A DNA stretch of 64,000 nt from Acinetobacter sp. NIPH 2100 (GCF_000369805.1 NZ_KB850224.1:3514460-3578459); one strand, 5' to 3'; counted from the stretch's first letter, positions 8,835-19,886 are shown. Made by a program: numbers and translations. Notes: generated by a model from the sequence alone, not told the origin.

Positions 8835-9052
8835 TCAGCCACACGTGCGAATGATGTAGTGCTGAACATTCTCATGCAAATTTTAAAGAATGACCGATAG
8901 ATTATCCTGAATTATGTCACTGTTTATCAACCATTATTGTGTTCTTTGTATGAAAAAGAAAAAGTTATGTGAAAAATCAGAAATTCCAATTCACGCAATC
9001 TTCATACATTAGGCTATACTCGAACTGTTTTTATTATCATAGTGAGCTCTCT

Positions 9053-9655
9053 GTGCCAATTGAATTTATTGCAACATCAAAGCTACCCACCGCTTTTGGT
9101 GACTTCAATATTTCCGTGTTTCAAGACCCAGCAACAGGCGAAGAACATGTGGCGCTATCTAAAGGTTTAGAAACGGCTCCAGATAAGCCAGTGCTTGTTC
9201 GCATCCATTCTGAATGCTTAACTGGCGATGCTTTCGCGTCACTAAAATGTGATTGCGGACCACAATTACAAGCCACTCAAAGCTTGATCAATGATGCAGG
9301 TCAAGGTGTGATCCTCTATCTTCGCCAAGAAGGCCGTGGTATCGGTTTAACCAATAAAATTCGTGCTTATGCCTTGCAAGATCAAGGACATGACACCGTT
9401 GATGCTAACCTGTTATTGAACTTGCCTGCGGATGCACGTCGTTATGATATGTGCAGCATCATGTTGGATCATCTTCAAGTCAAAGAAGTAAAACTGATCA
9501 CAAATAACCCACTTAAATTAAAAGCATTGACCGATCTCGGTATCAATGTAGTTGAGCGTGTTCCATTGACTGTTGGACGTAATCCGTTCAATGAACAATA
9601 TTTAAAAACCAAACGTGAGCGTATGGATCATCTTTATAAAAAAGATGACTTCTGA
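9053..9655 (+). CDS. ribA: GTP cyclohydrolase II
   Basis: 200 residues from the GTG at 9053, matching the E. coli RibA length of 196. The frame is open to an earlier GTG at 8969, but a TATACT element at 9015-9020 would place transcription start after it. The zinc ligands C55, C66 and C68 ([15 protein letters not shown]) are in place, followed by RQEGRGIGL with the catalytic-site residues. RibA opens the imidazole ring of GTP to begin riboflavin synthesis. It is a stand-alone gene, not fused to RibB. Confidence 0.95.
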   Translation: MPIEFIATSKLPTAFGDFNISVFQDPATGEEHVALSKGLETAPDKPVLVRIHSECLTGDAFASLKCDCGPQLQATQSLINDAGQGVILYLRQEGRGIGLTNKIRAYALQDQGHDTVDANLLLNLPADARRYDMCSIMLDHLQVKEVKLITNNPLKLKALTDLGINVVERVPLTVGRNPFNEQYLKTKRERMDHLYKKDDF

Positions 9656-9697
9656 CTTCAGAGTCATGTTGCTGCTTAGATAAGAGTATTTATCAAA

Positions 9698-10171
9698 ATG
9701 AAATTATTAAGGATTTTCTTAGTAACAGGTTTCCTGTTACTAAGCGGCTGCAGTAAAGCAAATGAGCATCCAGATAACTCATTAAATACTGGAATTATCA
9801 AGCAATTATATCAATTTCAGAAACAAGATCACTTTGTGGGGGATGGTTATCTATATACAGGTGTTCAAGACAAACAACAAAAAGAATTACTGAATCAAAA
9901 AGTAGCTCAGACGGCTGAAGCTTATATCCAGCTTTATCAGGGCTCGCAACAACCAAATAAAGAACAACGACTTAAAATACTTTCTGATGGTATCCATCAA
10001 ATTGATCCTGATTCACTCGATACAGAAGATAGAGAACAGGTAGCGACTACATTTGAACATTTTTTAGATATCACTGGCTTGGAGAGTTCAGAGGGAATTC
10101 TAAATACTTGGATATATAACGAAGAAATTAACAAACTTATAGAAGATAATCATTCTACACAGTCAAAGTAG
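9698..10171 (+). CDS. Predicted lipoprotein, unknown function
   Basis: 157 residues. The N-terminus is a lipoprotein signal peptide with lipobox LLSGC (Cys at 19). The mature part is mainly predicted helical and polar, with many Gln and Lys, and no motif I recognise. It lies 42 bp after ribA in the same direction and 134 bp before hemF. It may be co-transcribed with ribA, but nothing links the functions. Confidence 0.7.
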   Translation: MKLLRIFLVTGFLLLSGCSKANEHPDNSLNTGIIKQLYQFQKQDHFVGDGYLYTGVQDKQQKELLNQKVAQTAEAYIQLYQGSQQPNKEQRLKILSDGIHQIDPDSLDTEDREQVATTFEHFLDITGLESSEGILNTWIYNEEINKLIEDNHSTQSK

Positions 10172-10269
10172 GAAGCATTTTGGCTCCACAGAATTTTGTC
10201 ATACCCGATCACAACATTTTAAATATAGATTCAAAAATCCCTTACTTTTTTTATGGATTTATGTTTTGA

Positions 10270-11247
<978 letters not shown>

Positions 11248-11251
11248 TTAG

Positions 11252-11290
11252 ATCATTCATCCCTAGTTTAGTGGCTAGGGATGATTTTTT
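11252..11290 (+). terminator. Terminator downstream of hemF
   Basis: TCATCCCTAG and CTAGGGATGA pair around an 8-9 nt loop and are followed by TTTTTT (11285-11290). It lies between the convergent hemF and histidine phosphatase genes. Confidence 0.85.
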
Positions 11291-11297
11291 AGGGATC

Positions 11298-11879
11298 TTA
11301 AAATAAAAATATTGCGGTATTTTGAATTGGCCAATGAATTAAATCTAATCTAAAATTTTGCATGAGCTCTCGGCTCAAAGGTTGTGGTTCATGCTTTAAC
11401 GTGAGCAATAATTGTAAAAATTGACCGTGTGTACACACCACTAAATTCTTCTCTACATAAGCTTCAGCCAATTGTTTTATTTTTTCATGGAACAGTTGCA
11501 CGCGAAGATAGAGATCGGCAAAAGATTCTGCATCATCCGCATCACGATATTCATAATCCATCCTTTCCCAATAAGCATTGACCCACTGCTTGCGGTCATC
11601 CAGATTGGTATTCGCGCACCGCTCTTCCGAGAGATAACTAAACTCATGTAAGTGTTCATCCACTTCGGCTGTGATCTGATATTTATGTAAAATCGGTTCT
11701 GCTGTTTGATAGGTTCTATGGTATTTAGAAATAATAACATGAGCGATTTCTGGTAATAGTTCACATAGTTGTTTGGCTTGTTCTTTACCATGATCACTTA
11801 AACGAATCGATGCATGGGATAAAGCTCGCCCATTAATATTCGCTTCACTTTGTGCATGTCGAATTAAGAAAATACTCAT
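11298..11879 (-). CDS. Histidine phosphatase superfamily protein
   Basis: 193 residues from the ATG at 11879, chosen because the family's first strand and catalytic motif, FLIRHAQSEAN, begin right there; the frame is open 21 codons further upstream. The second catalytic histidine lies in VVCTHGQFLQLLL and the conserved Arg-rich/Glu residues in the centre (ISKYHRTYQTAEPIL) are present. Members remove phosphate from small molecules or proteins through a phosphohistidine. It is convergent with hemF and divergent from aroE. The substrate cannot be told from sequence. Confidence 0.85.
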   Translation of the reverse strand: MSIFLIRHAQSEANINGRALSHASIRLSDHGKEQAKQLCELLPEIAHVIISKYHRTYQTAEPILHKYQITAEVDEHLHEFSYLSEERCANTNLDDRKQWVNAYWERMDYEYRDADDAESFADLYLRVQLFHEKIKQLAEAYVEKNLVVCTHGQFLQLLLTLKHEPQPLSRELMQNFRLDLIHWPIQNTAIFLF

Positions 11880-12030
11880 AATGAGGTTAATGTTTAAATA
11901 ATGATTTGGAAATATCAGAACATGTTCTAATGAACAAATCACAACATTACCATCTCATAGATGTAAATCAATATTGCAGCATCCCCTTCAACTTTATAAA
12001 CTTTAAACAACCTCACCATGTTGATCACTC

Positions 12031-12819
12031 ATGACCAAACAATTTGCTGTAATTGGAAATCCGATTGAACAATCCCGCTCACCCGAGCTACACCACGCAT
12101 TCGCAGCAAAAACTGGGGTCGATCTCAACTATAAAAAAATCCTTGCACCGTTGGATGGTTTTGAAAGCACCACAAAAGCATTTTTTGCTCAGGATGGTAT
12201 CGGTATGAATGTTACGGTACCGTTTAAAGAGCAAGCTTTCGCACTCTGTGAACAGCTGACTGAACGTGCCAAGATTGCCAAAGCAGTGAATACCTTATGG
12301 ATGCAAGATGGCAAACTATATGGTGATAATACCGATGGTCAAGGTCTGGTCGCAGCGATTCAGACGTTAGGCTGGAGCCTAGAAAATAGCCGTATTTTAA
12401 TTTTAGGTGCGGGTGGCGCAACGCGTGGCGTGATCTACCCATTGGTACAGGCAGGCGCAAAGCGCATTGTCATTGCCAACCGTACCCTCGCCCGTGCTGA
12501 GCAACTCGTTGACGATTTAAAAGATGCTGTGCCTCAAACTGAACTTAAAGCCATTGGCCTAGAGCAACTCTCAGGTGAATTTGATTTTGTGATTAACGCA
12601 ACTTCTGCAAGTTTAACAGGCGATGCCTTGCAACTACCTGAAAGCTTAGTATTCCATCATGCTTATGAAATGGCCTATGGCAAACCATCTAGCTTTCTGG
12701 ATCAGGCCAAACAACGCCAAGTACCTGCTACTGATGGTTTTGGCATGTTGGTCGGGCAAGCGATTGAAGCTTTCTCGATTTGGAATGGTGTTAAACCAGA
12801 ACTGAAAGATTTTTTATAA
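12031..12819 (+). CDS. aroE: Shikimate dehydrogenase (NADP+)
   Basis: 262 residues. The N-terminal substrate domain shows GNPIEQSRSPELHHAF and NVTVPFKEQAF (catalytic Lys), then GDNTDGQG with the catalytic Asp. The nucleotide-binding domain has LGAGGATRGV and the NRT motif that prefers NADPH, and the C-terminus has the DGFGMLVGQA helix. AroE reduces 3-dehydroshikimate to shikimate on the way to aromatic amino acids. It stands alone between divergent and convergent neighbours and ends at a two-way terminator. Confidence 0.96.
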   Translation: MTKQFAVIGNPIEQSRSPELHHAFAAKTGVDLNYKKILAPLDGFESTTKAFFAQDGIGMNVTVPFKEQAFALCEQLTERAKIAKAVNTLWMQDGKLYGDNTDGQGLVAAIQTLGWSLENSRILILGAGGATRGVIYPLVQAGAKRIVIANRTLARAEQLVDDLKDAVPQTELKAIGLEQLSGEFDFVINATSASLTGDALQLPESLVFHHAYEMAYGKPSSFLDQAKQRQVPATDGFGMLVGQAIEAFSIWNGVKPELKDFL

Positions 12820-12839
12820 TCATTTGAAAAATAAAATAG

Positions 12840-12866
12840 AAAAAACCTGCAAATGCAGGTTTTTTC
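12840..12866. terminator. Bidirectional terminator between aroE and the large lipoprotein gene
   Basis: AAAAAACCTGC and GCAGGTTTTTT pair around AAAT. T tracts on both strands suit the two convergent genes. Confidence 0.88.
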
Positions 12867-12881
12867 TTCAGGTTCAGCTGA

Positions 12882-15197
12882 TTATTTAATGGTCAGCATC
12901 TTCTGATACACTTCTTTGAAAATCTCATAATCAATAAATTCATTATGTTGAAGCTTTAATGACTTAATTGACTTCTCAGAAAGCTTATTCTTACGTGCAT
13001 CCACATAGACTTGCCCCAAGATATTTGCCGTTTGTTCAAGCAGGACTTTCTCTTCACTTGAAGCACCATTCTCTTGTTCGAACTGGATTTGGTATTGCTT
13101 GGCAAATAACTGTTGTGGTTGCTTATATTGTGCTTTCAGCTTGTTCCACGCTTGACGGTCTTTATCGCCACGCATGGCATCAACCACAAGACGATTCACC
13201 GCTTGGCCCAATTTATCATCAAACTGGTCTTCATTTTCAAGATGATGTTTCTTTTGCAAAGCTTCAATCCTTTGCAGGGCTTTACCTTCAGGATTATAAA
13301 CCTCCTCATCGGCATACCAATATGCATACACACTGGCAATTTCCTGCAACTCTTGACTAGAATAACGCTGCACGATCTGTGGGGTACTTTCCGTCAATTT
13401 AGCAATAAATACCGCCTTATAGGTTTGCTCATAAGCATGCGTTGCATCGAAACGTTGTTCTGCAATCACTTTCAGTTGATCATCTAAAGATAAACGATAA
13501 GGCTCTGCTGAACGCTCTTGAATACCTGCTTGCCCTAGTTTCTCTGAGAAACTACTCACCGTCTGTTCAAGCATTGAGCCTTTGCTTGCTTCTGCCCACG
13601 TTTTTGCACGTTTTAACTGCGCCTGATCGATCGGCGTTGCTTTGCCATAATTCGAGATCAACATATCCGCTTTGACACTAAAACGGGACTTCAACTCGGA
13701 TAAGCCATAATTCAAATCATAATCAAGCTTGACCGCACGCCCTTGTGCATCTAACCCCACATCCATAATAAATGGATTACGCTTATCGACTGGTGGCAAG
13801 GCCTGATCAATATCGGCTTGGTGCTTGATCCAAAGTGCTTTAAAAGCTTGATCGTCAATAAACTGATTCTGATCGTAGGCAACAAACTCTTTTTCTACGG
13901 TTTGTAGCTTTTCAAAATAAGACAGGAAACCTGCTTCTGCGGGCTTGGTACCAAATACATCAATGCCGTAAATACTTTGACAGTACTGTACATCGCCATA
14001 CGTGGTTTTAGGGGTCTGTTGCAATGCAGTACACTGCGTTTCAGTTAAACCGCCTTCTTCATCGGCAGTTGCAACAACTCCGCTATCCGCTGTTGCATCT
14101 TCCGCAGCTTGTCGTGCTTCTTCAGCAGCATCCTCTGTGGCATCTACAGCCGAAACTTCATCTTCATCATCATTCGCCACACCAAAATGTTGATTGACAA
14201 GGCGATACAGCTGTTGACTGACCACACTGGCATCATCTGCCGAATCTTTTGCATCCAATAAAGAGGCTTTTGATTTGGACTTAGTTTCACTTGCAGCATC
14301 CACTTCATTGGCAATCAGCTTTTCTAAGTTCTGCTCTTTAATATTCAGCACACTTTGCACGAAGTATTTTTCATTGACCTTGCTGTATAAATTTGCCTGC
14401 AAAATCAGCTCTTCAATTGAGGTTTTTAAACGAATTTTCTCCACCACACCTGCCGCTTGATCTGCGGAAGAAACCGACAAAGCCTGAATATTATTTTGAT
14501 CGGCAAGACGATAGTAAATCGCACTCGATGCTTTGACATATTCAGCAAATTTTTTGTAATCCACTTGCTTGAATAAATCCTGATATTTTGAAAAATCTAG
14601 ATAGGCAAGATTGCTTTGATTTTCTTTATTTACCAAATACGGCATCAAGGCAAAGTAGTTGATATAAAACTTATAATTATTCAGATCAAGCACCATCGGC
14701 ACTTTGGCTTGAACCAATAAGGTCGGCTTTTCATAGCGTGCTGTTAGGTTAAAAGAACCCAGTTTTTGACGATAATGCACAGAGCCATCATACTCAAACT
14801 GCATGTCATTAAGGACATTGGCCATGATTTGGGTAAATTTATCAACTTTAGATTGACCATAAGTTTTTTGTTCTTGAGCAAGCGCAACATAGAGTGCTTG
14901 TTTTTGCTTACTATTTAAATTGACCTTCTGGTCGCGCAAATATTGATCGACCTTTTGCTTCAGCGCAGCATCTAAAGGCGCGTTGTCGACCTTGGCATTT
15001 GCTTTATTTTGATTCGTCTCAACATGAATATTAAATTTTCCGCGATAATCATAGCTCGGATATTCATACATCGCATTGAGACTATTGATGGCCTTCTGTT
15101 CTAAATTGTTCGTAGCCGAATTGGTTTTAATGACATGTTGAGAACATGCAGAAAGACTAAGACCCATTAAGCATAAAGTTAAATATTTTAGACGCAT
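12882..15197 (-). CDS. Large lipoprotein of unknown function (771 residues)
   Basis: The ATG at 15197 puts a lipoprotein signal directly at the N-terminus (MRLKYLTLCLMGLSLSAC, lipobox LSAC with Cys at 18); a GTG five codons upstream has no ribosome site. The mature protein has two helix-rich halves joined by an acidic Ala/Asp/Glu linker around residues 345-390. The first half includes a duplicated-looking theme of VPMVLDLNNYKFYINYFALMP, which resembles a lipid- or wall-facing beta unit, but I recognise no family or catalytic motif. It is probably anchored in the outer membrane facing the periplasm. Single gene, ending at the terminator shared with aroE. Confidence 0.75.
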   Translation of the reverse strand: MRLKYLTLCLMGLSLSACSQHVIKTNSATNNLEQKAINSLNAMYEYPSYDYRGKFNIHVETNQNKANAKVDNAPLDAALKQKVDQYLRDQKVNLNSKQKQALYVALAQEQKTYGQSKVDKFTQIMANVLNDMQFEYDGSVHYRQKLGSFNLTARYEKPTLLVQAKVPMVLDLNNYKFYINYFALMPYLVNKENQSNLAYLDFSKYQDLFKQVDYKKFAEYVKASSAIYYRLADQNNIQALSVSSADQAAGVVEKIRLKTSIEELILQANLYSKVNEKYFVQSVLNIKEQNLEKLIANEVDAASETKSKSKASLLDAKDSADDASVVSQQLYRLVNQHFGVANDDEDEVSAVDATEDAAEEARQAAEDATADSGVVATADEEGGLTETQCTALQQTPKTTYGDVQYCQSIYGIDVFGTKPAEAGFLSYFEKLQTVEKEFVAYDQNQFIDDQAFKALWIKHQADIDQALPPVDKRNPFIMDVGLDAQGRAVKLDYDLNYGLSELKSRFSVKADMLISNYGKATPIDQAQLKRAKTWAEASKGSMLEQTVSSFSEKLGQAGIQERSAEPYRLSLDDQLKVIAEQRFDATHAYEQTYKAVFIAKLTESTPQIVQRYSSQELQEIASVYAYWYADEEVYNPEGKALQRIEALQKKHHLENEDQFDDKLGQAVNRLVVDAMRGDKDRQAWNKLKAQYKQPQQLFAKQYQIQFEQENGASSEEKVLLEQTANILGQVYVDARKNKLSEKSIKSLKLQHNEFIDYEIFKEVYQKMLTIK

Positions 15198-15436
15198 AGC
15201 TTTACCAAACACCTTTATATCATTATATTTTCAAGTATAAAATTGAGTACTTTTCACATTTAACATCAGTTTTGACGCCAATAGAAAAGTGATTTTTTTA
15301 CAAACATCTCTTCAAGTAAATTCGCTTTTCTGACATTCTTTTCCCTAGTGATTATCAATGTATTTTTATCACTATTGTGAATAATCAAAGTATCGAAACA
15401 GATAATCCAAAATGATTCAAATACAGGATTAAGATT

Positions 15437-17260
15437 ATGCCAGCTTATAAAGCCCCGCTCCGTGATATTCGTTTCTTAATGAACGAAATGTTAGATTATC
15501 CAGCACATTACCAAACTTTGACAAGTGGTCAAAATGCGGATGCTGAAACAGTGGATATGATTCTTGAAGGTGCAGCAGATTATTGCGAAAACGTACTTTC
15601 TCCACTGAACCAATCAGGTGATGAAGAAGGTTGTACTTTCAACAACGGCGAAGTAACGACGCCTAAAGGCTTTAAAGAAGCTTATGACCAATTCGTAATG
15701 GGTGGTTGGCAAGGTCTTTCTTATCCAGAAGAGTTTGGTGGCCAAGGCTTACCAATGTCTTTAAACCTAATCAAATCTGAAATGATGGGGACTGCAAACT
15801 GGTCATTCACCATGTACCCAGGTTTGAGTACAGGTTGTATGAACACGATCATGCAGTTTGGTACAGACGAGCAAAAAAATACTTATATGCCTAAACTGGT
15901 TGAAGGTACTTGGTCAGGCACAATGTGCTTAACTGAGCCTCAATGTGGTACAGACTTAGGTCAAGTAAAAACCAAGGCAGAACCTGCTGCTGACGGTACT
16001 TATAAAATCTCTGGTACTAAAATCTTCATCTCTGCAGGTGAGCACGATTTAACAGATAACATTATTCACATCGTACTTGCGCGTCTTCCAGATGCACCAG
16101 CAGGCACACGTGGTATCTCTTTATTCATCGTACCTAAATTCATCCCGACTGCGGATGGTGGTGTAGGTGAACGTAATACTGTTTCTTGTGGTTCAATCGA
16201 ACACAAGATGGGGATCAAAGCCTCTGCAACTGCGGTACTCAACTTTGACAACGCAACAGGCTACTTGATCGGTGAAGTAAACAAAGGCTTACATGCAATG
16301 TTTACTTTCATGAACACAGCACGTATCGGTACTGCTGTTCAGGGTATTGCACATGCTGAACTTTCGTTCCAAGGCGCTTTACCTTATGCGAAAGACCGTA
16401 TGTCAATGCGTGCCCTTTCTGGCAAGAAAGAGCCTGAGCGTGTTGGTGATGCGATTATCCACCATGCCGATGTTCGTCGTTTACTCTTGACTCAAAAAGC
16501 GATTGCCGAAGGTGGTCGTTCAATGATCTATCATGCTGCAAAACTTGCAGACAAAATGACAGATGCATTGGTGAGCGGTGATCAGGCAGCTTATGAAGCA
16601 TATGATGATAAGCTTGGCTTCTACACCCCGATTCTAAAAGGTTTCTTGACTGAACTCGGCTTAGAGGCAGCAAATAACGGTATGCAAGTTTACGGCGGTC
16701 ATGGCTATATCCGTGAATGGGGTATGGAACAAATCGCACGTGATGCACGTATCTCAACCTTGTACGAAGGTACAACAGGGATTCAAGCACTTGATTTAAT
16801 TGGCCGTAAAGTTCTTTTAAGCTCAAAAGGTAAAGTTGTTCGTGACTATACTGCTGAAATCTTGAAATTCTGTGCGACTCACGCGCGTAATAAGTATTTA
16901 CGTCGTTTTGCGTGGGACTTAACTAAGCTTTGTGCACAATGGAACACATTAACTGTCCGCATCATGCTAGCTGCACGTAAAGACCGTGACATCGTTTCTT
17001 CAGCTTCTGTTGATTTCTTGATGTTCTCTGGCTATGTGATGATGGCATATTTTTGGGCACAACAAGCGGTCATCGCATCTGAGAAATTAGAAGCAGGTGA
17101 CGGAATCGAAACGCCTGAATTCTATAAAGCAAAAATCAAAGTTGCAGACTTCTACTTTGACCGTTTATTACCACGTGCTCAAGGTCATGCAGAATCAATG
17201 GTGACAACATCTCGCACCTTGACTTCACTTGCACCAGAACACTTCAGTTTCGATTACTAA
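15437..17260 (+). CDS. Acyl-CoA dehydrogenase with C-terminal extension (FadE-like)
   Basis: 607 residues, the length of the proteobacterial acyl-CoA dehydrogenases that carry an extra C-terminal domain. The FAD/substrate segment MCLTEPQCGTDLGQVKTKA and the YGGHGYIREWGMEQIARDARISTLYEGTTGIQ stretch near 415-450 are characteristic; the catalytic base is expected as the Glu in YEGTTG. The enzyme makes the trans-2 double bond in the first step of fatty-acid beta-oxidation, passing electrons to ETF. It is a single gene with a strong terminator. Chain-length preference is not evident. Confidence 0.9.
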   Translation: MPAYKAPLRDIRFLMNEMLDYPAHYQTLTSGQNADAETVDMILEGAADYCENVLSPLNQSGDEEGCTFNNGEVTTPKGFKEAYDQFVMGGWQGLSYPEEFGGQGLPMSLNLIKSEMMGTANWSFTMYPGLSTGCMNTIMQFGTDEQKNTYMPKLVEGTWSGTMCLTEPQCGTDLGQVKTKAEPAADGTYKISGTKIFISAGEHDLTDNIIHIVLARLPDAPAGTRGISLFIVPKFIPTADGGVGERNTVSCGSIEHKMGIKASATAVLNFDNATGYLIGEVNKGLHAMFTFMNTARIGTAVQGIAHAELSFQGALPYAKDRMSMRALSGKKEPERVGDAIIHHADVRRLLLTQKAIAEGGRSMIYHAAKLADKMTDALVSGDQAAYEAYDDKLGFYTPILKGFLTELGLEAANNGMQVYGGHGYIREWGMEQIARDARISTLYEGTTGIQALDLIGRKVLLSSKGKVVRDYTAEILKFCATHARNKYLRRFAWDLTKLCAQWNTLTVRIMLAARKDRDIVSSASVDFLMFSGYVMMAYFWAQQAVIASEKLEAGDGIETPEFYKAKIKVADFYFDRLLPRAQGHAESMVTTSRTLTSLAPEHFSFDY

Positions 17261-17270
17261 TCGGAACGAC

Positions 17271-17300
17271 AAAAAAGAGCGCTAAATGCGCTCTTTTTTT
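17271..17300. terminator. Terminator between the acyl-CoA dehydrogenase and a convergent lipoprotein gene
   Basis: GAGCGC (17277-17282) and GCGCTC (17288-17293) pair, extended by A and T tracts on either side. It can act in both directions. Confidence 0.88.
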
Positions 17301-17314
17301 ATGCCGAGGTGATT

Positions 17315-17995
17315 TTATTCAACCTTCTTAAATACATAAGCTTGTTCAGGAAATGGATACTCTTTAAAAAACTTACGGTTATGGCCATTATCGCCATTCC
17401 AGATTTTATCCAGATTCATCACTAAATCTTTATTTCTATTAATTTTATAATACAAATTCACATCCGCAGCATCGCAACGAATCATGATTTCATTGAGTTC
17501 TTGATGGACATGCCATTGGACTTGTTTACAGGTCTGCTCAATCTTTGCCGTATTACGTGTCGGGTCTGAACCTAAACGGCTAAAACTGGTATTGGTCCAA
17601 TACACTGAACCATCGCCCAATAAATTGAGGATATATTCCGATTCTTTTTCGTTATTCACACAACCAGCAAATGCATCGGTACATGGAATACGCGCATGAT
17701 AACGCCCGACATAGATCATATCGGCTTCAGAGGGTGGGCTTAACTTGAGTTGATGTGTTGCAGGATGCGGTAATGTCGCTTGCCCTGCCACTTGAGTCAA
17801 TGACACGCCTTGCGCATCAGATGCAAGCTGTTCTTCTTGCTCATCTGCAAGCACTTCGCTCGCTTCACGACTCGGTTGCGTCTGGGGTTGTTGCTTTACT
17901 GGTTCTGGATGATGGCTATCGCAAGCACTCAAACCTAAACTCAATAGAACTCCTACACTGACATACTGTAAGAATAACCTGAACTGCATATTCAT
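17315..17995 (-). CDS. Predicted lipoprotein, possibly NlpE-like
   Basis: 226 residues. Signal peptide with lipobox LSAC (Cys at 25), then a Gln/Pro/Glu-rich linker to about residue 75. The globular part begins YVGRYHARIPC, with a second Cys nearby in FAGC, then a YILNLLGDGSVYWTN strand pair. That layout resembles the N-terminal barrel of NlpE (copper/surface-sensing lipoprotein), where G-Y-x-G-x-L-P-C-x-x-C precedes alternating strands, but the CxxC spacing here is wider. The similarity is by eye only and the role is open. Confidence 0.55.
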   Translation of the reverse strand: MNMQFRLFLQYVSVGVLLSLGLSACDSHHPEPVKQQPQTQPSREASEVLADEQEEQLASDAQGVSLTQVAGQATLPHPATHQLKLSPPSEADMIYVGRYHARIPCTDAFAGCVNNEKESEYILNLLGDGSVYWTNTSFSRLGSDPTRNTAKIEQTCKQVQWHVHQELNEIMIRCDAADVNLYYKINRNKDLVMNLDKIWNGDNGHNRKFFKEYPFPEQAYVFKKVE

Positions 17996-18333
17996 AAATC
18001 TCTAACATCAATATCGTTATCGCGTGGTTTGCACTGACCGATCCCAAACTTGGAAAAATATAGGGATCATTTCAATGTCCGTCTATTCCCCAAATGGGTA
18101 ATAGCCAATGCGACCGGATTGAAATAGCAAATTGACAAAGCAGTATGCTTTAATTCGGTGCATTTTAGGCGATCGTGTTGGTTTTTCCATCAATGATTTA
18201 CACAACTTAACCAATCTCTCATCTGTTTAAACTTTAAAAAAATCAGTTCGCCCCTATTTCTTAATTAACAGCAAATCAAACTGAAAGAATTTATTTTTTA
18301 CTGCTGTTTCATTAATTTAAGGAGACTAACTCG
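17996..18333. other. Intergenic region between divergent genes
   Basis: 338 bp between the divergent NlpE-like and PspC-domain genes. A TTGACA occurs at 18132-18137 but without a convincing -10 at the right distance. A good ribosome site (AAGGAG) precedes the PspC ATG. I see no repeat, RNA gene or strong palindrome. Confidence 0.4.
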
Positions 18334-18603
18334 ATGGCCAACTCTGGTTTATATCGCTCAAACCAACAAAGCATGATCGCTGGTGTAATGGGCGGTATTG
18401 CGGAACGATTTGGTTGGAACGCAAACTTATTACGTCTGATCTTTTTCGTGATCTCGATCATGAGTGCTGCCTTTCCGGGTATTTTGGTCTATCTAATTTT
18501 GTGGTTGGTTATTCCAAAACAGCAACAAGCCCGTGTTGATCACGTGCAGGGTTATAACCAACCCGTAAAAACGATTTATGAAGACCAAAGCATAAAACGT
18601 TAA
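18334..18603 (+). CDS. PspC-domain small membrane protein
   Basis: 89 residues. It starts with a short basic cytoplasmic stretch (LYRSNQQSMIAGVMGGIAERFGWN) and then has two close hydrophobic segments ending LILWLVIPK, the standard PspC domain layout. PspC domains sense envelope stress in enterobacteria with PspB and PspA; here there is no pspA or pspB nearby, so it is a stand-alone protein with unproven role. The ATG follows AAGGAG at good spacing. Confidence 0.85.
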   Translation: MANSGLYRSNQQSMIAGVMGGIAERFGWNANLLRLIFFVISIMSAAFPGILVYLILWLVIPKQQQARVDHVQGYNQPVKTIYEDQSIKR

Positions 18604-18624
18604 TTCACTGTTACCTTTTTGGTC

Positions 18625-18667
18625 GCTACGGTTGAAATTACCCCTAATCCAACCGTAGCTTTTTTTT
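18625..18667. terminator. Terminator between the PspC-domain and HPP/CBS genes
   Basis: GCTACGGTTG (18625-18634) and CAACCGTAGC (18650-18659) form a perfect 10-bp stem followed by a T tract. It separates convergent genes. Confidence 0.85.
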
Positions 18668-18675
18668 ATCTAAAT

Positions 18676-19776
18676 TTAGACCTGTCGATTCAGCTGTTGT
18701 TGCAAAGCTGCAATCATATCGGCACGACTAATTATCCCAATCAAACGATGTTCCTCGACCACTGGAATATAGTTAAATGATTTCTCGACAAAGTAAGGCA
18801 CCAGATCCTGAATCGGTTGTAAGGGACTCACTGTCACAACTTTGTGGCTCATAATTTGTCTGACATAGTGCTGCCATGAATTACGTGGATCTGTTGCACC
18901 CTTAAACCACTCCACCACTTCATAGAGTGCCAATGTCCCCACCAAATGATCTTCCGCATTTACCACTGGTAGACTCATTAAATTCACGGCTTTAAACTTA
19001 TCCAAAGCCTGATGAATATCATCATGCTCATGCAATTTAATCACATCACGACTCATAATATCCTGACAGACAAATGAGTTAATCAAGCGCTCATTTGCAT
19101 GCGATTGAGCTTCTAAAATGATTTTTTCTAAATCGTACTGACTAATATCCAACAACTCAGTGTGATGCTCTAATGCATATTCAATATCTTTCGGCTGGAT
19201 CGAAACTTTCTGGGTCGGTGTAGGATCTTTAGAACGCTCATTCACATGTGCCGTAATCGGATAATGACGCCCAATCAAGCGATTAAAAAAGACGGCAAAC
19301 AGCAGCAATAAAATCGAGTTGAGTAAAACTGGGTACAAAATGAAATGAAAACCTAAACGATGTACCGCTTCACCGCCTAATACCGCAGTAATCGCCACTG
19401 CTCCACTTGGCGGATGCAAAGAGTCTGTGGTCATCATCACAAAAATTGCCAATCCAACCGCAACACTAAAAGCACTGGTGAGATCGGGCAAATATTGCGT
19501 ACAGGCGACACCAATAAAACCTGCCAGCGTATTGCCGACAATGACATTCCAAGGTTGTGCCAACGGACTGTTTGGCACTGCAAATAGCAACACAGAAGAT
19601 GCACCCATCGGGGCGATATACCATGCATTCATGCCACCCAAGACATACCAGCTAATCAATGATGAGATTGCCAATCCGCACAAAGCACCGACACCTGAGA
19701 GCATCCTCTCTTTTAAGGGCAAGACCTTATAATTTGGTTTGAGAAAATTTAGCCAGTCTGATTGGGTCAAGCTCAC
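18676..19776 (-). CDS. HPP-family membrane protein with C-terminal CBS domain pair
   Basis: 366 residues from the GTG at 19776 with AAGG six nt upstream. The first half has about four membrane helices with HPP-family signatures: APMGASSVLLFAVPNSPLAQPWNVIVGN and DSLHPPSGAVAITAV. The second half holds two CBS motifs (about 235-360), each ending in a pattern like LVGTLALYEVVEW and LIGIISRADMIAAL. HPP proteins are linked to nitrite transport in plant plastids and cyanobacteria; CBS pairs bind adenine nucleotides. Here it would be a membrane protein gated or tuned by nucleotides; the substrate is unknown. Confidence 0.85.
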   Translation of the reverse strand: MSLTQSDWLNFLKPNYKVLPLKERMLSGVGALCGLAISSLISWYVLGGMNAWYIAPMGASSVLLFAVPNSPLAQPWNVIVGNTLAGFIGVACTQYLPDLTSAFSVAVGLAIFVMMTTDSLHPPSGAVAITAVLGGEAVHRLGFHFILYPVLLNSILLLLFAVFFNRLIGRHYPITAHVNERSKDPTPTQKVSIQPKDIEYALEHHTELLDISQYDLEKIILEAQSHANERLINSFVCQDIMSRDVIKLHEHDDIHQALDKFKAVNLMSLPVVNAEDHLVGTLALYEVVEWFKGATDPRNSWQHYVRQIMSHKVVTVSPLQPIQDLVPYFVEKSFNYIPVVEEHRLIGIISRADMIAALQQQLNRQV

Positions 19777-19886
19777 AATGCACCTTGCTGGAATCGTTTT
19801 GTTTGCGTTCGATGCAGCAGTATACGCTGACTCAAGCTGAAGGTGTATTTAAATTACAGTTTTAAATAATGGCGAGCTGCTCAGAA

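Noticed and set aside
18132..18137. TTGACA upstream of the PspC-domain gene
   Set aside because: No acceptable -10 at 16-18 nt, so not reported as a promoter.
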